The translations under genes were made by a program, and so were the position numbers. From positions 124,001 through 188,000 of the forward strand of contig VWZS01010165.1 of NCBI GenBank assembly GCA_013397075.1: a stretch of 64,000 nt of DNA, written 5' to 3'. Origin of the DNA: Rhabdornis inornatus (lineage: Eukaryota; Chordata; Aves; Passeriformes; Rhabdornithidae). The notes under the pieces are model-generated. The model had not been told where the DNA came from. It ran no database searches and saw only the letters and a program-made list of their open reading frames with translations. Shown in pieces: positions 24,667 through 37,639 of the stretch; position 1 is the first letter of the stretch; every line of letters begins with the position of its first letter.

Positions 24667-25798
24667 AAGCATAGATTGTGATTCTGTATCTGGGCATTGA
24701 AGGAAAGGGGAGGGAGAGTAAGCTTTGGCTAATTCTGTCAGTATAATTCTGTAAAACAGTTACTCAAGTGAAATATTTTCATCAAGAATGGGCCACCTTC
24801 ATATTCTGGCTCCAAATTCATATTTGATGCCCTTTGAAGTAAATAATAGTAATTTCCTGTTGGACTAAGTATGTCACTGGGTTTTTGTTTTGCTTGGGGG
24901 AGGGAGGAGGCAGACTCTCAACAGGTAGAATAAGGGGGGAAAACATACATCAAGCACCTGATAAATGTCTTTTGTTTGCACAAATTTCTAGAAAGAGGCC
25001 AGCTTGCAAGAGGGGAGGTGGTCAATTATTTATGGCACTCTGTTTCTGCAGATGCAAAACACAGATGAATTCTTGTATAAAGGGTCGATGTGGATTATGG
25101 GACAGCAGCCAGACAGAAAAATCAGTCCATGAGACATATAGACTCTGCCAGAAAGAGATTCCAGTTGAATCCATCCAGTTTTGACTCCAAAATGTTCTTA
25201 TCCTAGCCTGGGTCTGTCAGACCTAGTGCAGAATCTGAGGTTTCAGAAGAATGTATAGCACCATTGAGGAGCACTTGCTCACTGAGGAAGATTGGCACTT
25301 GAATGTGGTGACAGCTCTTTATAAATTGCAGCAGTGGGTGGCAGAGCCCTCCATGGGAAAATTAAGAGTTTATATTTTTAGGAAGGTGGAATAGCAGTGT
25401 GCTAAGAGACAAATCACGAAGCAAACAGAAGTGGGCTGGAAGAATACAGAAGATAAATAAGCTATGCAGGACAAGTGGATAAAATTAGAAAACTAGAGCA
25501 ACATTTCTGACTCAGGTATGAACCTAAGTGTGTGATTCTAACTGGTGTTTATCTATCCAGAACAACTGAGAAAGACTAAATAGATTTGCTAAAGGAAAGA
25601 AAAATCAAACTTCTGTCACTGGAAACCCTTTAAATCTCAGTATGTTTGGGTTTCTGAAGCTTTCTGGCAGGCAGAGCATGACTGGGACTTATGGCTGCCA
25701 ACTCCACATCTGAACCTTATCAGCATTGCCTGATTAGAGTCTGAGAAATGGCCAGGCATGGCAAGGTGATGGGAGAGGCTGGGTCTCAGGGCACCAAG

Positions 25799-25860
25799 GC
25801 AGCTTTTATAGGAAACCCCACCCCAAAGAAGCAGCTTTTTATAGGAAAACCCTGCCCCCA
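25799..25860. repeat. Imperfect tandem duplication, two units of about 30 bp
   Basis: Unit one (25799-25825) and unit two (25831-25860) share GCAGCTTTT, ATAGGAAA and a CCC-rich end. They differ by small length changes and substitutions and are separated by AAGAA. The decay suggests an older duplication than the one at 42633-42692. Confidence 0.7.
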
Positions 25861-26756
25861 CAACAAGGTTTTGTGCCTAGATGCAGCCAGGCACATCTCA
25901 GAGTGGTTATTTTCCTGTCTCCTCATCTTTCCATTTTGTGATGGGGGATGACAAAGTACAAACATGCCAACATAATGTACAGGTGAGTCAGAAATAATTG
26001 AAAAATAAAATAAATAAATTAAAAAGGACCAAAATACCTTCCAGACAACAAGATATGTCCATTAACATAAGCATGGCACCAACCAGACCTGGCTTTCACC
26101 CCAGAAGAGTGGCTGTGCTACATTTCTCTCTGGTACAGCTCTCTTGTGTCACCCTGGCTGACCAGGAGCACTCATTTCCCAGGTGTGTGTTCAGGGTAGG
26201 AGCTGCAGTCCTCAGTCTCAGTGTAAAGATTGCTGTAATTGTGGTGTCTTTGGGCTGTAAGAGGATCATTAGCTCCCCAATGATCTTAAATGTTTATTGT
26301 TCTCATTTCAATGTATTTCCTGAGCACAGGTTGCCCTGGAACCGGAGCATATTGTGTCTCTGAGGAGCTGGATACAGAGCTTTTCCTTCTGTCATCAGGC
26401 AAGAGGAAATGCTTGGTCAGTGAGAACTGCTGGAGGAAAGATGACTATGATGCTTTCTTGGTTTGTGAAACTATTCCTTTTTAGTTGTCTCAAAACAACT
26501 TGAATGAGAATGTGGGATTTTTTTCCTGCACTTCTCACAGATGCAAAATATCCTCTGCACTGCTGATTCCTCATCCCTCTGTAACTCTCTCATTACTTCT
26601 TGCCAGATGTGTAAATCAAAAGCACATCGGACAGCTTATAAATGCTCTGGGACTTTCTGCATTTTTCATGCTTTTTTCTTATCCTTTTCCTTTCATTGCA
26701 CCTTTGTAAATGCAGCTCACTGATATGTGCCCATCCATGGCCTTTGTCTTTTACAG

Positions 26757-26964
26757 AAGACCTTATGATTCCATGGGGAAAAAAATTTTAAAGGATGGAT
26801 TTATAAATTTTCAAAGACGGGGAAAAACACAAGAAACACATAAAAGCGCAAAAGTTAGCAGCTTGGGAATGGGTGAAGTAGGAAGTTCCAGTCTGAGTTC
26901 TTTTGGAAAGGATTCCTTAATAGAAAACCAAGTTAAACAGAGACATGTGTGTTTTCCAGTTCAG
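26757..26964 (+). other. Exon-like open segment with acceptor and donor sites
   Basis: CCTTTGTCTTTTACAG ends at 26756, a strong 3' splice site. The next 208 bases stay open in one frame (about 69 codons) to CAG|GTATTT at 26964/26965, an acceptable 5' splice site. The exon would start after the second base of a codon and end on a codon boundary. The peptide has balanced composition (basic first half, serine-rich middle) but matches no family I recognise. It holds two CpG, more than its surroundings. Chance open frames of this length are common in 64 kb, so this is a candidate for transcript checking, not a gene call. Confidence 0.15.
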
Positions 26965-28693
26965 GTATTTATATGAGATTTTACTCAAAGTGTACACCTG
27001 CTCTCCTCTCCACCCTTACACTTTCTGTTCTTCTACCTGTGGAAACTGCTGGACTTAATTTGCTACGTGAAGAGGAATCTTTGCCTTCCCTAACAAATTA
27101 ATATCAACATTGTGAAGAGACTAATTTTTGGCTTTTGTTTGATGATACAATATTAAACCTCAATGAAAATGGAAAGTGTTGGCCAGGCAACCTCCTTATT
27201 GCCTTGGATTCATGTTGGTCTTGCCTATAAAGTCAGGAACATGTCTTCAGAAGACCTCATCTTGCCTAATATGTTAGGGAAAATGGGAATTTGGATAACC
27301 CTTCCTAGCTTGTCATGGTATCAGAAAAGATAAGCTGAATTGGTCCACAGCAGGTTTTACATGCTAAGTAAAGCAAATGAACATATAGAAAGGTTAGAGG
27401 TTTGGAAATAAAACCTTGTATCTAATTCTACAATTTATTCCCTGAAACAGTTAGTATACATTTCATTTAAGGGCATTTACTAGTTTAAAACCTCCTGAAT
27501 AGGGGAAACACCTTTGAAATCAGTGTTTTAATTTTCTGTGTGTTTTCTGAATGCTTTTTATTTAATAAACTGCATTTGTAACAACATTAGTGAGTTTGAC
27601 TTGTAAGCCCAAATACTTAACTTGCAGACAAACTAACCTCCAACCAGAAATAGCCTATTATGTCTGAGAGGATTTTCTCCTGTTAACTGAAAATGAACTG
27701 GAACTAAGCTAAATTGCTCAAATGTTTAATCTCTCCTTGCTACACTAGGGTTACTAGCGGGTGCAAGCACAGACACATTTCTAAACAGAAATAACAAGCT
27801 ATTTAATGTTTCAGCTCTGCCAAGTGCTGAGAAGGGCAGTGACCTGTAATACCAGTAAGAGTAGAGCATTTCCAAGTCTCAGGCATTCCTGCTAAAAGAC
27901 AGCTTCTCAAAGCTTACATTTGTTTGTAGCTCAGGGAAACGTTAAAGAAATGCCTTGCAAGAAAGCTGATTTCCTTTGTTATTAATGTAGAGAGAATTTA
28001 ATCTTCAGGAAATTGAACTGGTTTGCAAGCAGGAAAATATAGAGGTTATTTTAACCTGATCAAGCAGCAGGATAGACTGGATCCCCTGTCCTGAGGGAAA
28101 ATTGCAGTAGTTGCAGGTCCCTGTGGCATGAAGCCCTTGCTAATCCTCTAGGCATGTGCTCCCTGTATCCTCAGGGGTGTGCAGCATGTTCAGGCTGGTC
28201 CTGCAGATAATTTATGTGGGGGCAATTCCTGCAGGAGACTGAAAGGGGAAAATTTCCCTGCATCCCTAGGGAACCTCTGAGCACAGAGAAGGAAGGAGAG
28301 GTCTTTCAGAGGAGAAAAGGGGTGTCTGTGTCAGAATCTGCTGGGCAGGAGCAGATATTTCAGTCTCGGTGAGGAAGGACATGCACATCCACTGAACACA
28401 TTAACCAAAATCAACACCAAGCTTATACAGAGAAGAGACAGCAGCTCTTTAAACATTGTCTAAAAAACACCCCAAACACACCTCCTAGTCTCCTCATTAT
28501 TTTCACTGACAGGCAGTTCCTCCTGTCTTGCAGCACTTCTCAGCCCCTTTTTAACATTCCCTTTTCTCTCCTTTAGGTCCAGGTGCTGTTTCACTCCAGT
28601 GCCACTATTAAAATCACCTAGATAGAAGCAGTACAAAGGAGCTTTTTGCTCTCTTGCCCCTCAAAGCACAGACATCAAGAACTGGATCCCCAG

Positions 28694-28748
28694 CCCACTG
28701 ACATCAATGGGAGCCCTTTCATTCACCTCATTAAGTCAGTGCCAGGCC
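28694..28748 (+). mobile_element. Possible ancient amniote interspersed repeat remnant
   Basis: The words CACTGACATCAATGGGAGC, then AAGTCAGTGCCAGGCC, resemble a degenerate motif of the form TTGACTTCAATGGGAG ... ATCAGGCC seen repeatedly in bird, crocodile and turtle DNA. I cannot name the family with confidence. A remnant of a second, related-looking motif is at 45880-45985. Recognition is from memory and needs a repeat-library search. Confidence 0.3.
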
Positions 28749-31531
28749 AAGGAGGAACACAGATGAGAGAAGGCAATTTGGCTGTCACGTTTTCCTTTCA
28801 TCAAGAGCTTTACACAGACAAACTCTTTTTAATGTAACTTCTGCTGCTGAGTTGGAGATTTTCGTCCCTCTGAAGTGAATTTCCACTAATAACTACAGAG
28901 GTTTTCGTGCAATTCCAGGATGGGTCTGAGAATGGAGCAAAGAAGTAGAGGTACATGGGACATCTGAGGTAATGGATGTTTTTATTACTATTTTTCTTCA
29001 TTTGACAGCTGAATTGGAGGGAGAGAAGTAAGACCAGTTTGGAGAACAGCAAGTGGAAAATGAAGGCAAGGTTAGCATGGTGATTTAGGTCCAAGCAGCA
29101 TTCCTGTGCCCTGGCATAGAGCAATGGGGCTGGAGTGGTGGTAGAGGGCTGAGGGATGGTGTTCAGGTGGCAGCCAAAGCATCAGTGTCCCTGTGGAGAC
29201 AAAGGTACAGGGACAGCACAGGGAAATGAGCATCATTTTGTTGGGCTGGGTGGGACAGGAGAGAGGATCCAGCTTTCAGTCCCCAGCCTAGGATAGGATG
29301 TGTAGAAATGGCTGCACTCATCACAGCTGCCTCATTCTCTGCCTTCCTGGGCTGTCAGGAAGGAAGAGATCACCCTGGCAGAAAGAGAACTTGGCAGAGC
29401 TGGAGACTTTGGGTAGGGGCATAGATATGGTCTTCTCAAGTGGCTGTAAGTTTTCATGTAGAAGATGCAATATCTAAAAAACCATTGATTTCTCTTTGAA
29501 TATCACTTTCAAAATAATGGATTGGTTCTTTCTTCATTGGAACAGGAGCCAAAACATGGTTCTAAGGGCGTGACTTGAGTTATCTCTCTAAGGCGGAAAT
29601 GTACTGAGTGACAGGTAAGATAAAAAAAATTACTTGTCTCCTTCCTTTAACTGGATGTCAGCATGGCAATGGTTGGAAATTCGGGTGAAAGGCTCACATT
29701 AAATAAACTTTATGCCTTCCTCCAGTAGCACCTCAGATATCTTAATATTTGGAGTGTCATCCAGAAGTCAACTTTATTTTGACGAGGCAATGTCCCTGCT
29801 ATGCTTGGGATCATGGTTAGCCTGTAACAGCTTAATACATTGTCAGAGAGGGGTGTGAGTGAGGCTTGTGAGCAATGGCCAGAGTGCCATCTAGGCCCTG
29901 GGATGACCCCCAGAGTCAGTGGAATGGAGAAAGAAGGTCGTGCCCACTTCCCACACACCAGCCTAGCCAAAAGACAGTGATGAAAATGGAGGATTTTTCT
30001 TTTTTATGGATGTATAGTCAGGATACCAATCACAAAATAAATGTGGGATTTTTTTAACTGAGTATGCCTAACAACAAAACAACCTTCAGGTTATTGTCTC
30101 AGTGGAGGTAAGAGCTAATTTACACCACTGAGATGTCCACTGATTCTATCAAAGTTCAGAAAATTTCTTTGAAAAATTCTAGAGTCTAAGAGGAAAACAA
30201 AAATAAGAAATGTAAAGTTAACTTAGACAGAAATTAATAAATCATATTTAGCTCTTTTCAGCTTAACTTGCAAAAATTACACCATGCTTTAGGTCTACTC
30301 TAAGTTGCATGTTCTGCCTGCCAAAAATCCTTGGAAACTGATTGCCTAGATATTGGATGCTGAGCCCTGTTCCCATTGGACAGCAGAGTGGTACCAGCCC
30401 AGAGGCTGTGGAACAGGGCACAGATTGGGGCTGCAGCAACAGGTTTTTCCATGCTCTACTGCCCCCAAATCCCATGAAATTCTGAATGTGTCCACATGAC
30501 TATTCAAGTACACCAGAAGCTAATGGGAAGATATTATTATGTTCTCTCTCACATTTTCCATGCTGATAATGGTTGCTCCTTAGTCAAGTTATTGTTGGCA
30601 GAGCACCATTTTTTTACACCCTTAGACTGGAAAACAATTGCAGTGCTTGATGGCAGCTAAAATTTTAAAGCTAATCTCTTTTTCTGGAAGTCAGCATGGT
30701 GTTAAATCCAGTATTTGCAAGTGCAATTTTTTGTTGTAGTACCTGAGCTATTTTAGCTTGTACTCTCAACTCATAACTGCATCAGCTTCCATTGCTGATA
30801 GGCTGAAGATAACAAGCCCTCAGTTTGGCATACAGGTTGTCACTAAACAAAATATCTGTTTAGCAAACCATCAGAATTTGTGGATGAGAGGAAGCAGATG
30901 TATCATTAAGCACTAAATGGGAATATCATTTACAGTAGACGTCACGTTTCATTTTGATAAACTGCAAAGAAACCCACGTGAAAGATGCAGCCCTGTGTAT
31001 CCACTGCTAAAAGCAGTGTTTTGAAAGGTAACATAATGATACTCTGCTGGGCTGGCAAAGCTAAGATTTATTAGAGAATATGATATATGGCCTAAGCATT
31101 ACCATGAAAGATAATGAAATGTGATCTGATATATGAGCTGGTATCCCATATAAAATGCTCAGAGAAAGGAAGCTATAACAAGTACAATATTCACTTTGTA
31201 GAAAAGGCACACGTGGAGTGCAGGGGCTTGACTGGGACCATTCAGTTGTCATCAGCTATTGGAAGACTTTGGGAGGCTGTACCCAATCTTCCTTCATAAA
31301 CACTGATTGTCCTTGTAGCTGAAAAACATTGTTACTGTCATTTTTCATAGTCTGTAGTGATCAAATACATATTAATGTAAATACAAAGAGATAGTGAAAC
31401 ATTCCTGAAATGGTTATGTTGTTGGGAAAAAACCCTTCTGTTTGCATGTCATAGTCCTGTCACTGTGTCTTGAGTGACAATTTACTGCTTTTAATGCATG
31501 CATCTATTTCACCTTTCCCTCATTTTGAACA

Positions 31532-31562
31532 TTTTTCCCTCCTTTGTCCTTTCCCTCCTTCC
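31532..31562 (+). repeat. Pyrimidine tract (T/C-rich)
   Basis: About 31 bases of T and C with one G: TTTTTCCCTCC, then TTTGTCCTTTCCC and TCCTTCC. Low-complexity DNA; no clean AG acceptor follows directly. No function is claimed. Confidence 0.6.
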
Positions 31563-33476
31563 AATTTAATCTCATTTCTAATGCCAGTCTGCATAAGATG
31601 CTCGTCTTCTAAATCACAAGTTAGTTGAAAGGAAATACTTGGAAATGACGTGGTTCTTGGGGCTGCTCTAATTCCTTTTTCTGCCGTCAGTTTTGTTAAG
31701 ACTGTTTAGTTCAGATTTCCCCAAAATATTTCTCAACATCTATATTTTTCTTTCTCTTTCTGGAATCCCTGTCTAGGTATTATAACCTATTATGCCTTTT
31801 CTTTGGGTATTTACACTGTTCCCCTTATTATCCATCTGAAATATGCAATATGTATGAAGCAAGTGCAAATCATACTACATTACCATCATAATTAATAGTA
31901 AAGCTCCTTCTGCAGTGGCTGATGATCTGCTGCTGGAAAGGCACAGAAAGACACCACTAAAGTGTGATACAGGGATGGGTTATGGTTTGCCAGGGTAATT
32001 TTGTGTGAATCTATCCCGTTTGCTACCCCATTGAAATAGGGTGAATACAGGCAAGAGCACTGAGGCTCTTCTGAAGCATTAGAATGATACTCATTATTAA
32101 GACCAGAGCAAATATTTATGATTTGTCATTGTAACTCTGGAAAAAAACAAGGATTTATATCAGAAGTACCAAGTACCAGCAAGATGTTACTTTATGGAAG
32201 AGGCCAAGCTCTCCCCCTGCTGAAATACAGCAGTGCAGTCTCAGAAAGCAAAGTGACAGGCATGCAAACAAGAGACCATCTCTTCTCATCTATAGTATGT
32301 GAGCGAAGGGGACTCCAGGAGGAAAACAGGGGCACTGAAACGAGGCACTTTTGCCCACCAGAGTTGGATTTGTTATGGAAGACTATTAAGAGGGTGAGGG
32401 GAAGTGGCAACCATACATACAGCCATGTAGTATGGAAAGTTTCCAGGTGGATCACAACATCTTCCCAACATGGAATCAGCCCTGAGGAGAAAAGGCACTG
32501 GTCAGTGGAACAAGTGTACCATCACCAACTTCCTGGGGCGATGAGTATTTTCTGAAGCTGTTGGGATTCACCAGCCTGCCTTGTGGAGCTGAGAGAGATG
32601 GACTTGCTGTGCTGGTGCTCCTACCAGGCAGCAGAGGCTGAGCAGAGGAGCTGCTGCTGGTTCCTTGATGCCCTGAACTGCACCTGCAAACCAGCCACAG
32701 CCCCTGACTGGCAACACCTCTGCATAAAAACAGAAAACACTCGTTTTGTCCAATGCCTAAATGGCCCTAGCTGATAAAAACTGCTGTCAAAGTGACACAG
32801 AAGACAGTGGTGAGGACAAGCATGATGTGGCTCACTTTTACTCATTATGCCCAAAACTGCTGGGTCAAGTCTGTAAGCCCACCCTCCTTTATGCTCTCAA
32901 TCCCTTCTGAAGCTCACAGCACAATTAATGATAAATGAGCAGCTATCAAATTAATTTCATGAAAGCAATCAGAGATCAATAGCAGTACAGCGCAAGAGTT
33001 AAACAGTTAACTGCACATGACTAATTGTGCTCAAAAAAAGGGGGTGGTTTTGTTCTGCTGACATTTATAAATGGTTAAGCCTTCATATTCATAGTTTATG
33101 ATGTCAGATGAATCCCTTGGGAAAGTATTTGCCTTCCGAATTATGTTTATAATTCTGTGCTGAGTGCAATTTACCAACAATTGTAGGGCTTTAAAACATA
33201 CACTAGGCTCCCTTATTTCTGTATCAAGCAACTTGACATTTAAGATAATTTGTTAACTGTTGGAAAAATATATAAACAATGTAATTTTTTTTTTTGTAAA
33301 CAGTTGCCACGTACAACAGGCAGTATAATTGGTAACCTCTGTTGAAAGCACGAACAATGAGAGAGACTTGTGAATGTGGGTGTACAAAATGAAAATCACT
33401 ACCTTAGGGTCTGCTCAGCTGGAAAAGTAAAACAAGCTACGAAGCCTGCTGCTGGAAAAGGTGGTTTTTAGAGATG

Positions 33477-33491
33477 AAAAAAAAAAAAAAA
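33477..33491 (+). repeat. A15 homopolymer run
   Basis: Fifteen uninterrupted A, the longest homopolymer in the window. No AATAAA lies in the 40 bases upstream, so there is no sign of a retrotransposed end here. A length-variable site is likely. Confidence 0.9.
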
Positions 33492-34699
33492 GTCCCACAT
33501 TTTTCCTAGGGTTTGTTCATATTCGTTCTGTCAGGATGTGGCAGAAGCTGGTGAGCCTGTTGGGCACATGTCCCTGTCAGATGGTGATGGCAGCAGTGCT
33601 GGGGTTCTGTAGTACAGCTATTTGGGACTCAGACCTCTGCCTCCATGGGAAATAAGGGTGCAAAATAGCCATTTCTGAATATCCAAATGACTCACTGTGC
33701 ACCACAGCTGGTCAGTGCCAGAGCCCTGCCAGTTTCACAGTGATGGAGGGCAGCAGAGTTTGGGTCTTTCTTCCCAGGATATCAGCATGGAGGACCCTTA
33801 GTTAAGTTGTCAATAGCTCAGTCTGCTTTTTGTATGCATTTGTGCCATTGGAAGAGAAAGAACCCCCCTGTTTCTGGTGACCAAATGTATAAGGATACAA
33901 CCCTGTGCATCTTAGTGAAGCTGTTCTCACGTGCACTGTACACCAACTCACAAAAGCTTTGGTCCATACAGAGAAAATATGCAATCGCTAAAAGCAACAC
34001 ATTCAAAGACTTTCTTTAGAGATGTGTAGTGATAGGATTCTTCCTTAGCAAGAGTTTGGAGGATAAATCATAGTTTAAAAAAATTGCTGGATGCTTCATA
34101 AGCTGCACCACTACAGCACATATTCATTAACTCTCTGCAATCATTAGTACTCTGTGGGCTCTGGTTCCTGAGCAAGCTGCTGAGAGAGGAGAAAGAGGAT
34201 TTACTCCTGGAGGCACATTGTTCTGAGCACATCCTTCATGTGGCCAGTGAAAAGATTCATTTTCCTCTCCTGTTCACTCTGCTTTCTTGCAGGTCTGCCT
34301 TTTGTGGAGCACTTCTGTGTGCAGGCCATGCCTCTCCTGGGTGATAGCTAGGCTACCAAAAGCCTGCCCCATCCATGTGCCCTCACTTGTTGTAGCAGCT
34401 CCCCTTGGTGCCTGCTATTGTCCTCTCTGCTTCTGCTTCTCTGGACTCAAAATCAAATGCTCTGTTTCTCCCAATTCATAGTGGTGGAAATTCAGTTCAT
34501 AGTGGTTTCTGTGCCTTTCACAGAAAAGATCTGTATCTCTGGTTCTCCAGCTATCTGCTTCTGTACTATGGTCATCACTGAGTTTATATAATGAATCCTG
34601 CCTCTATTCAAATTGTCCTTACAGTATATTTAGAGGCACATGAAACATTTGCAAGCACCTTATCTTTATTTTAAAAGAATATAACATTTTATTCCCTCC

Positions 34700-34873
34700 T
34701 CAAACACGGTCTTTTAGGGGAATAAGGTTTTATGTACTCCTTGTGCATAGTAACAGTGTTGCTAAGGTGCCAGTATTTCTGCAGAATCTCCTTCAGCTGA
34801 GGTTTCCTCTAAACATTTGTCAATGTGTTCAGTGAGAATAAAGCAGAGCACTGAAAAAAAAAAAATCAAACAC
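34700..34873 (+). mobile_element. Candidate processed retro-insertion (158 bp) with 8-bp target duplication
   Basis: TCAAACAC occurs at 34700-34707 and again at 34866-34873, directly flanking a 158-bp segment (34708-34865). That segment ends in AATAAA (34837-34842), 11 bases, then twelve A (34854-34865). Poly(A) signal, tail at cleavage distance and direct flanking repeats at the tail end are the expected structure of a 5'-truncated retrotransposed mRNA end or a poly(A) SINE. The body resembles no coding sequence or repeat I know, so it would come from a 3' untranslated region. Such insertions are uncommon in birds, whose main LINE, CR1, does not use poly(A) tails. The 8-bp repeat is short enough that chance cannot be excluded. 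Confidence 0.4.
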
Positions 34874-36512
34874 CCCCCCCATTATTCACATCACTTTAAA
34901 CTTTCTCCAGATCCACGGGTAATGGTAGCAAGGCCTTTGCTCTCCTCTCACTTAGGCATGGTGTACGCCAGCTTTGTGGTGGAGTAAATGAAATCAGACC
35001 ACTATTTTGTCTTAACAATATGTGCAAATGATGTTTTTGTCTTCGTGATCAAGCTTAATTACCAAGTGGAAAATGGTTGTTTAAAACAGAGAGTGGTAAT
35101 GAAATAGGTGGTTTTGAATGATAGAAGTTGGAGAGGTTTGGGTTTATTTTCCTTCAGTCAGAGCTGTGATTTTGTGGGAACTGGGGAGCTTTCCTCACAA
35201 GTGACCAAGATACACCATGTGAGGCCCCATCTAACCAATCACCACTCCACAGGCTGGGGTATGTGCTCACCTTCAAATGCCCAAGGATCTGTGTAAAAAC
35301 AAACTTTTATATATTCAACATAGTCACTTCTATATATTCATCACATGCACCATCAGGGAGAAACAAGTGATTTCACTGAGCAGTTTTATTTACAAAGTTA
35401 ATCAGATTTAGTTTCTTTTTCAACCCACTCAGAAATATTATGGCTACTCTTTTAAACCATGATGGTCTGTTTGTCAGGCATGTAAAATAATGATCATGGG
35501 AATGAGATGCTGGCCAGGGCCTGCTATTTACAGCAAAGAAAGGGAAGGATGGGAAACCTGCATCCTCACATTGGTTCTTAAAGGCCAGGTGGTGTTCCTA
35601 CAGCAGCAGCTTTACCTGTGTAAGCTGAAAAACATCTGTGTTATTTTCAGCAAAATCCTGACTGCATCTCAATAGAGATACAATCGAGTTCAACCAAGAT
35701 AATTTTCAAAATACAGTCACAACACAGGATTTACTCTTTTATTTAATTGGTTTAGTAGAAGATTAGATGCTGTTGCTCATAAACACATTGTTGTTTTGTT
35801 TTTCTTTAAAAATCCATTAGCTTCTATGCAGGTCTTTAAATATTTATAAGATTTAAATAATCTTTTAAAGCATCCTCAGAGAAGACATTGACTCCTTTAG
35901 TTAAATAATTCTTATTTTTCTAGTAGGGGAATTGTTTAAGTACTCAGACAACTAATTCCGCAATTTAATCACAATATTTTTATACTCAAATGTCTATTTT
36001 GTGTAAGCAAAGAGAAATACAAGAGAAAAATGTTATATTTTTGTGTAAACCTACTACTTCCACGATGGGGATATTATGCAGTGATTCTGGAGCTGACTGT
36101 AAATTGAAGATGCTTTTAAATAAACACCTCAGGAGCCCATGCCCCTCTAAATATTTATATTGTTAGGAAAGTTTTGCCACAGGACGTTTCTCATCCTCAC
36201 CTTTCTTCCTTAGAGCCATCTGAGGAGTTGGCAATCCGCATGCTGGAGAATAAGCAAAATCACCCACGAAAGGAGCCACGAAGTTTGTGGTGAAAGCCAG
36301 AATTAGAGCCAGTTCCAGAGATGAGCAATACTCCCACCTTTGTTCACAGCTCATGTGCTGCAAGCATGGTCTACAAAAGCAAAGGTATGCATGGCCAAGA
36401 GTTCACATTTTTTGGAGACTACCTTATGCCTGACTTCTTGCAGTTGCAGGACACACTTCTCCACAGAATACATATTCTTACCAGAGCATAAGGCAAAGCA
36501 CAGCAAAAATCT

Positions 36513-36546
36513 GGGAGGGGAGTGAGGGAATGGGGAGATGTGGGGG
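36513..36546 (+). other. G-quadruplex motif with five G-runs
   Basis: Runs GGG (36513-36515), GGGG (36517-36520), GGG (36526-36528), GGGG (36532-36535) and GGGGG (36542-36546) are joined by loops of 1, 5, 3 and 6 bases. This satisfies the standard G3+N1-7 rule with one run to spare, on the plus strand. A short CTGT repeat follows near 36555. Folding and function are untested; no promoter is recognised next to it. Confidence 0.7.
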
Positions 36547-37639
36547 ATGTCCAGCTGTCTGTCTGTCTCAGAAGCCTTGATACCTATGCCTGCACAGCAC
36601 AGGTGAGTGAACAGAGGCTCGTGGGCTGCATTTTTCCTTTCATCAGCTCCTGGTTGGTTTTGTTTGGTGTGTTCTTTTGCAAAATAGTTTTGGTTTCTCT
36701 GCTTGTTTGTGCTCACAGCAGAAGTGCTGTGTCTCTGCAGAATTAAATTAAATGCCAGGCTCAGGATGTCTTCTCAGAACAATTGATGGTGCTTTAGAGA
36801 TATGGTAAAGGCAGTCTCCAGGATCATGCAAGCTCAACACAATTTTCCTGCACCTCTGGCTGGTGTGGAGCCCCTCAGCTGAAACCAATATTTCTTGGGC
36901 ATATCTTGCTGAAAAGCAAATCTGCCTTTTGCAGTTGAGCCTTGTTCCCCCTGCCCACTGCATTGCCCCTGGCAGCCACAGCAATCAGGCACCAGCAGAA
37001 ATCTCCTCTCTGGGGGGAAAATAATTAACAAGAAGCAGCAGAACCATCCATGCAGCATTGTAAGAAGATGTTCACAAGGGTGATCCATAATAACGTTCTT
37101 AAAACAAAACAGGCACTCTCCAACAGTAGCCAAAACCAGTGTAAGCACAGGATATTTTCCAGCATTAGCCTAACCCTGTGGTGCTAGCAATAAATGATGC
37201 TCTGTTTTTTAATCAAGAGACAATATCCTTCCTGGCTGATTGAAGTGTTTTTATTGGAAATAGATTCCAAAAATAACCTGTCTTGTTAGTACTGTAAATT
37301 CTGCAGGCTAAAATCCTTTGATTCTCATTAAATTAACTAATTACTGTCTCACTGGATCGATGGATTTAGGAGCACTGACATAATCTTGCTAGGAAAGGAA
37401 AGCTGCCAAATTCCGTGACTTTGCTTAAACCTATTACTCTGGTATCTGTGCACTGAAAGAAATTTATCACCGTGTAATTAATGGTCTTAGTTGGTTGATT
37501 GTCATATCAAAAGGAGGCAAAGATTTAAGGTTTAAGCTAAGCAAACAAAAAATGGCACTGGAAGAACTGCAGATGCAGTTTGTTTATTTAAGGGTTTTTT
37601 TAATATATATGAAAAAATATTTATGGGGAAAAAACAATC

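Larger units (their letters stand above)
22861..28640. other. Noncoding DNA holding two exon-like candidates
   Basis: AT-leaning. It contains the exon-like segments at 23260-23523 and 26757-26964, a perfect hairpin at 24641-24666 and a tandem duplication at 25799-25860. Homopolymers include T11 at 23051-23061 and A13 at 23480-23492. Outside these, frames are short and nothing is recognisable. Confidence 0.6.
28641..36512. other. Noncoding DNA with a retro-insertion candidate
   Basis: No gene recognised. It includes an old repeat motif at 28694-28748, a pyrimidine tract at 31532-31562, an A15 run at 33477-33491, T11 at 33285-33295 and a processed-retrocopy-like insert at 34708-34865. A plus-strand frame of about 145 codons at 32118-32555 is the longest in this stretch. 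It has no recognisable domain, and an 87-codon frame is open on the opposite strand over the same bases. A 9-bp stem with a single bulge occurs at 32411-32435. Confidence 0.6.

Noticed and set aside
32118..32555. 145-codon open frame, plus strand
   Set aside because: No recognisable family, no promoter or splice context, and an 87-codon frame is open on the other strand over the same bases.
34475..34506. 11-base direct repeat TTCATAGTGGT
   Set aside because: Short, isolated and without flanking similarity; not a tandem array.
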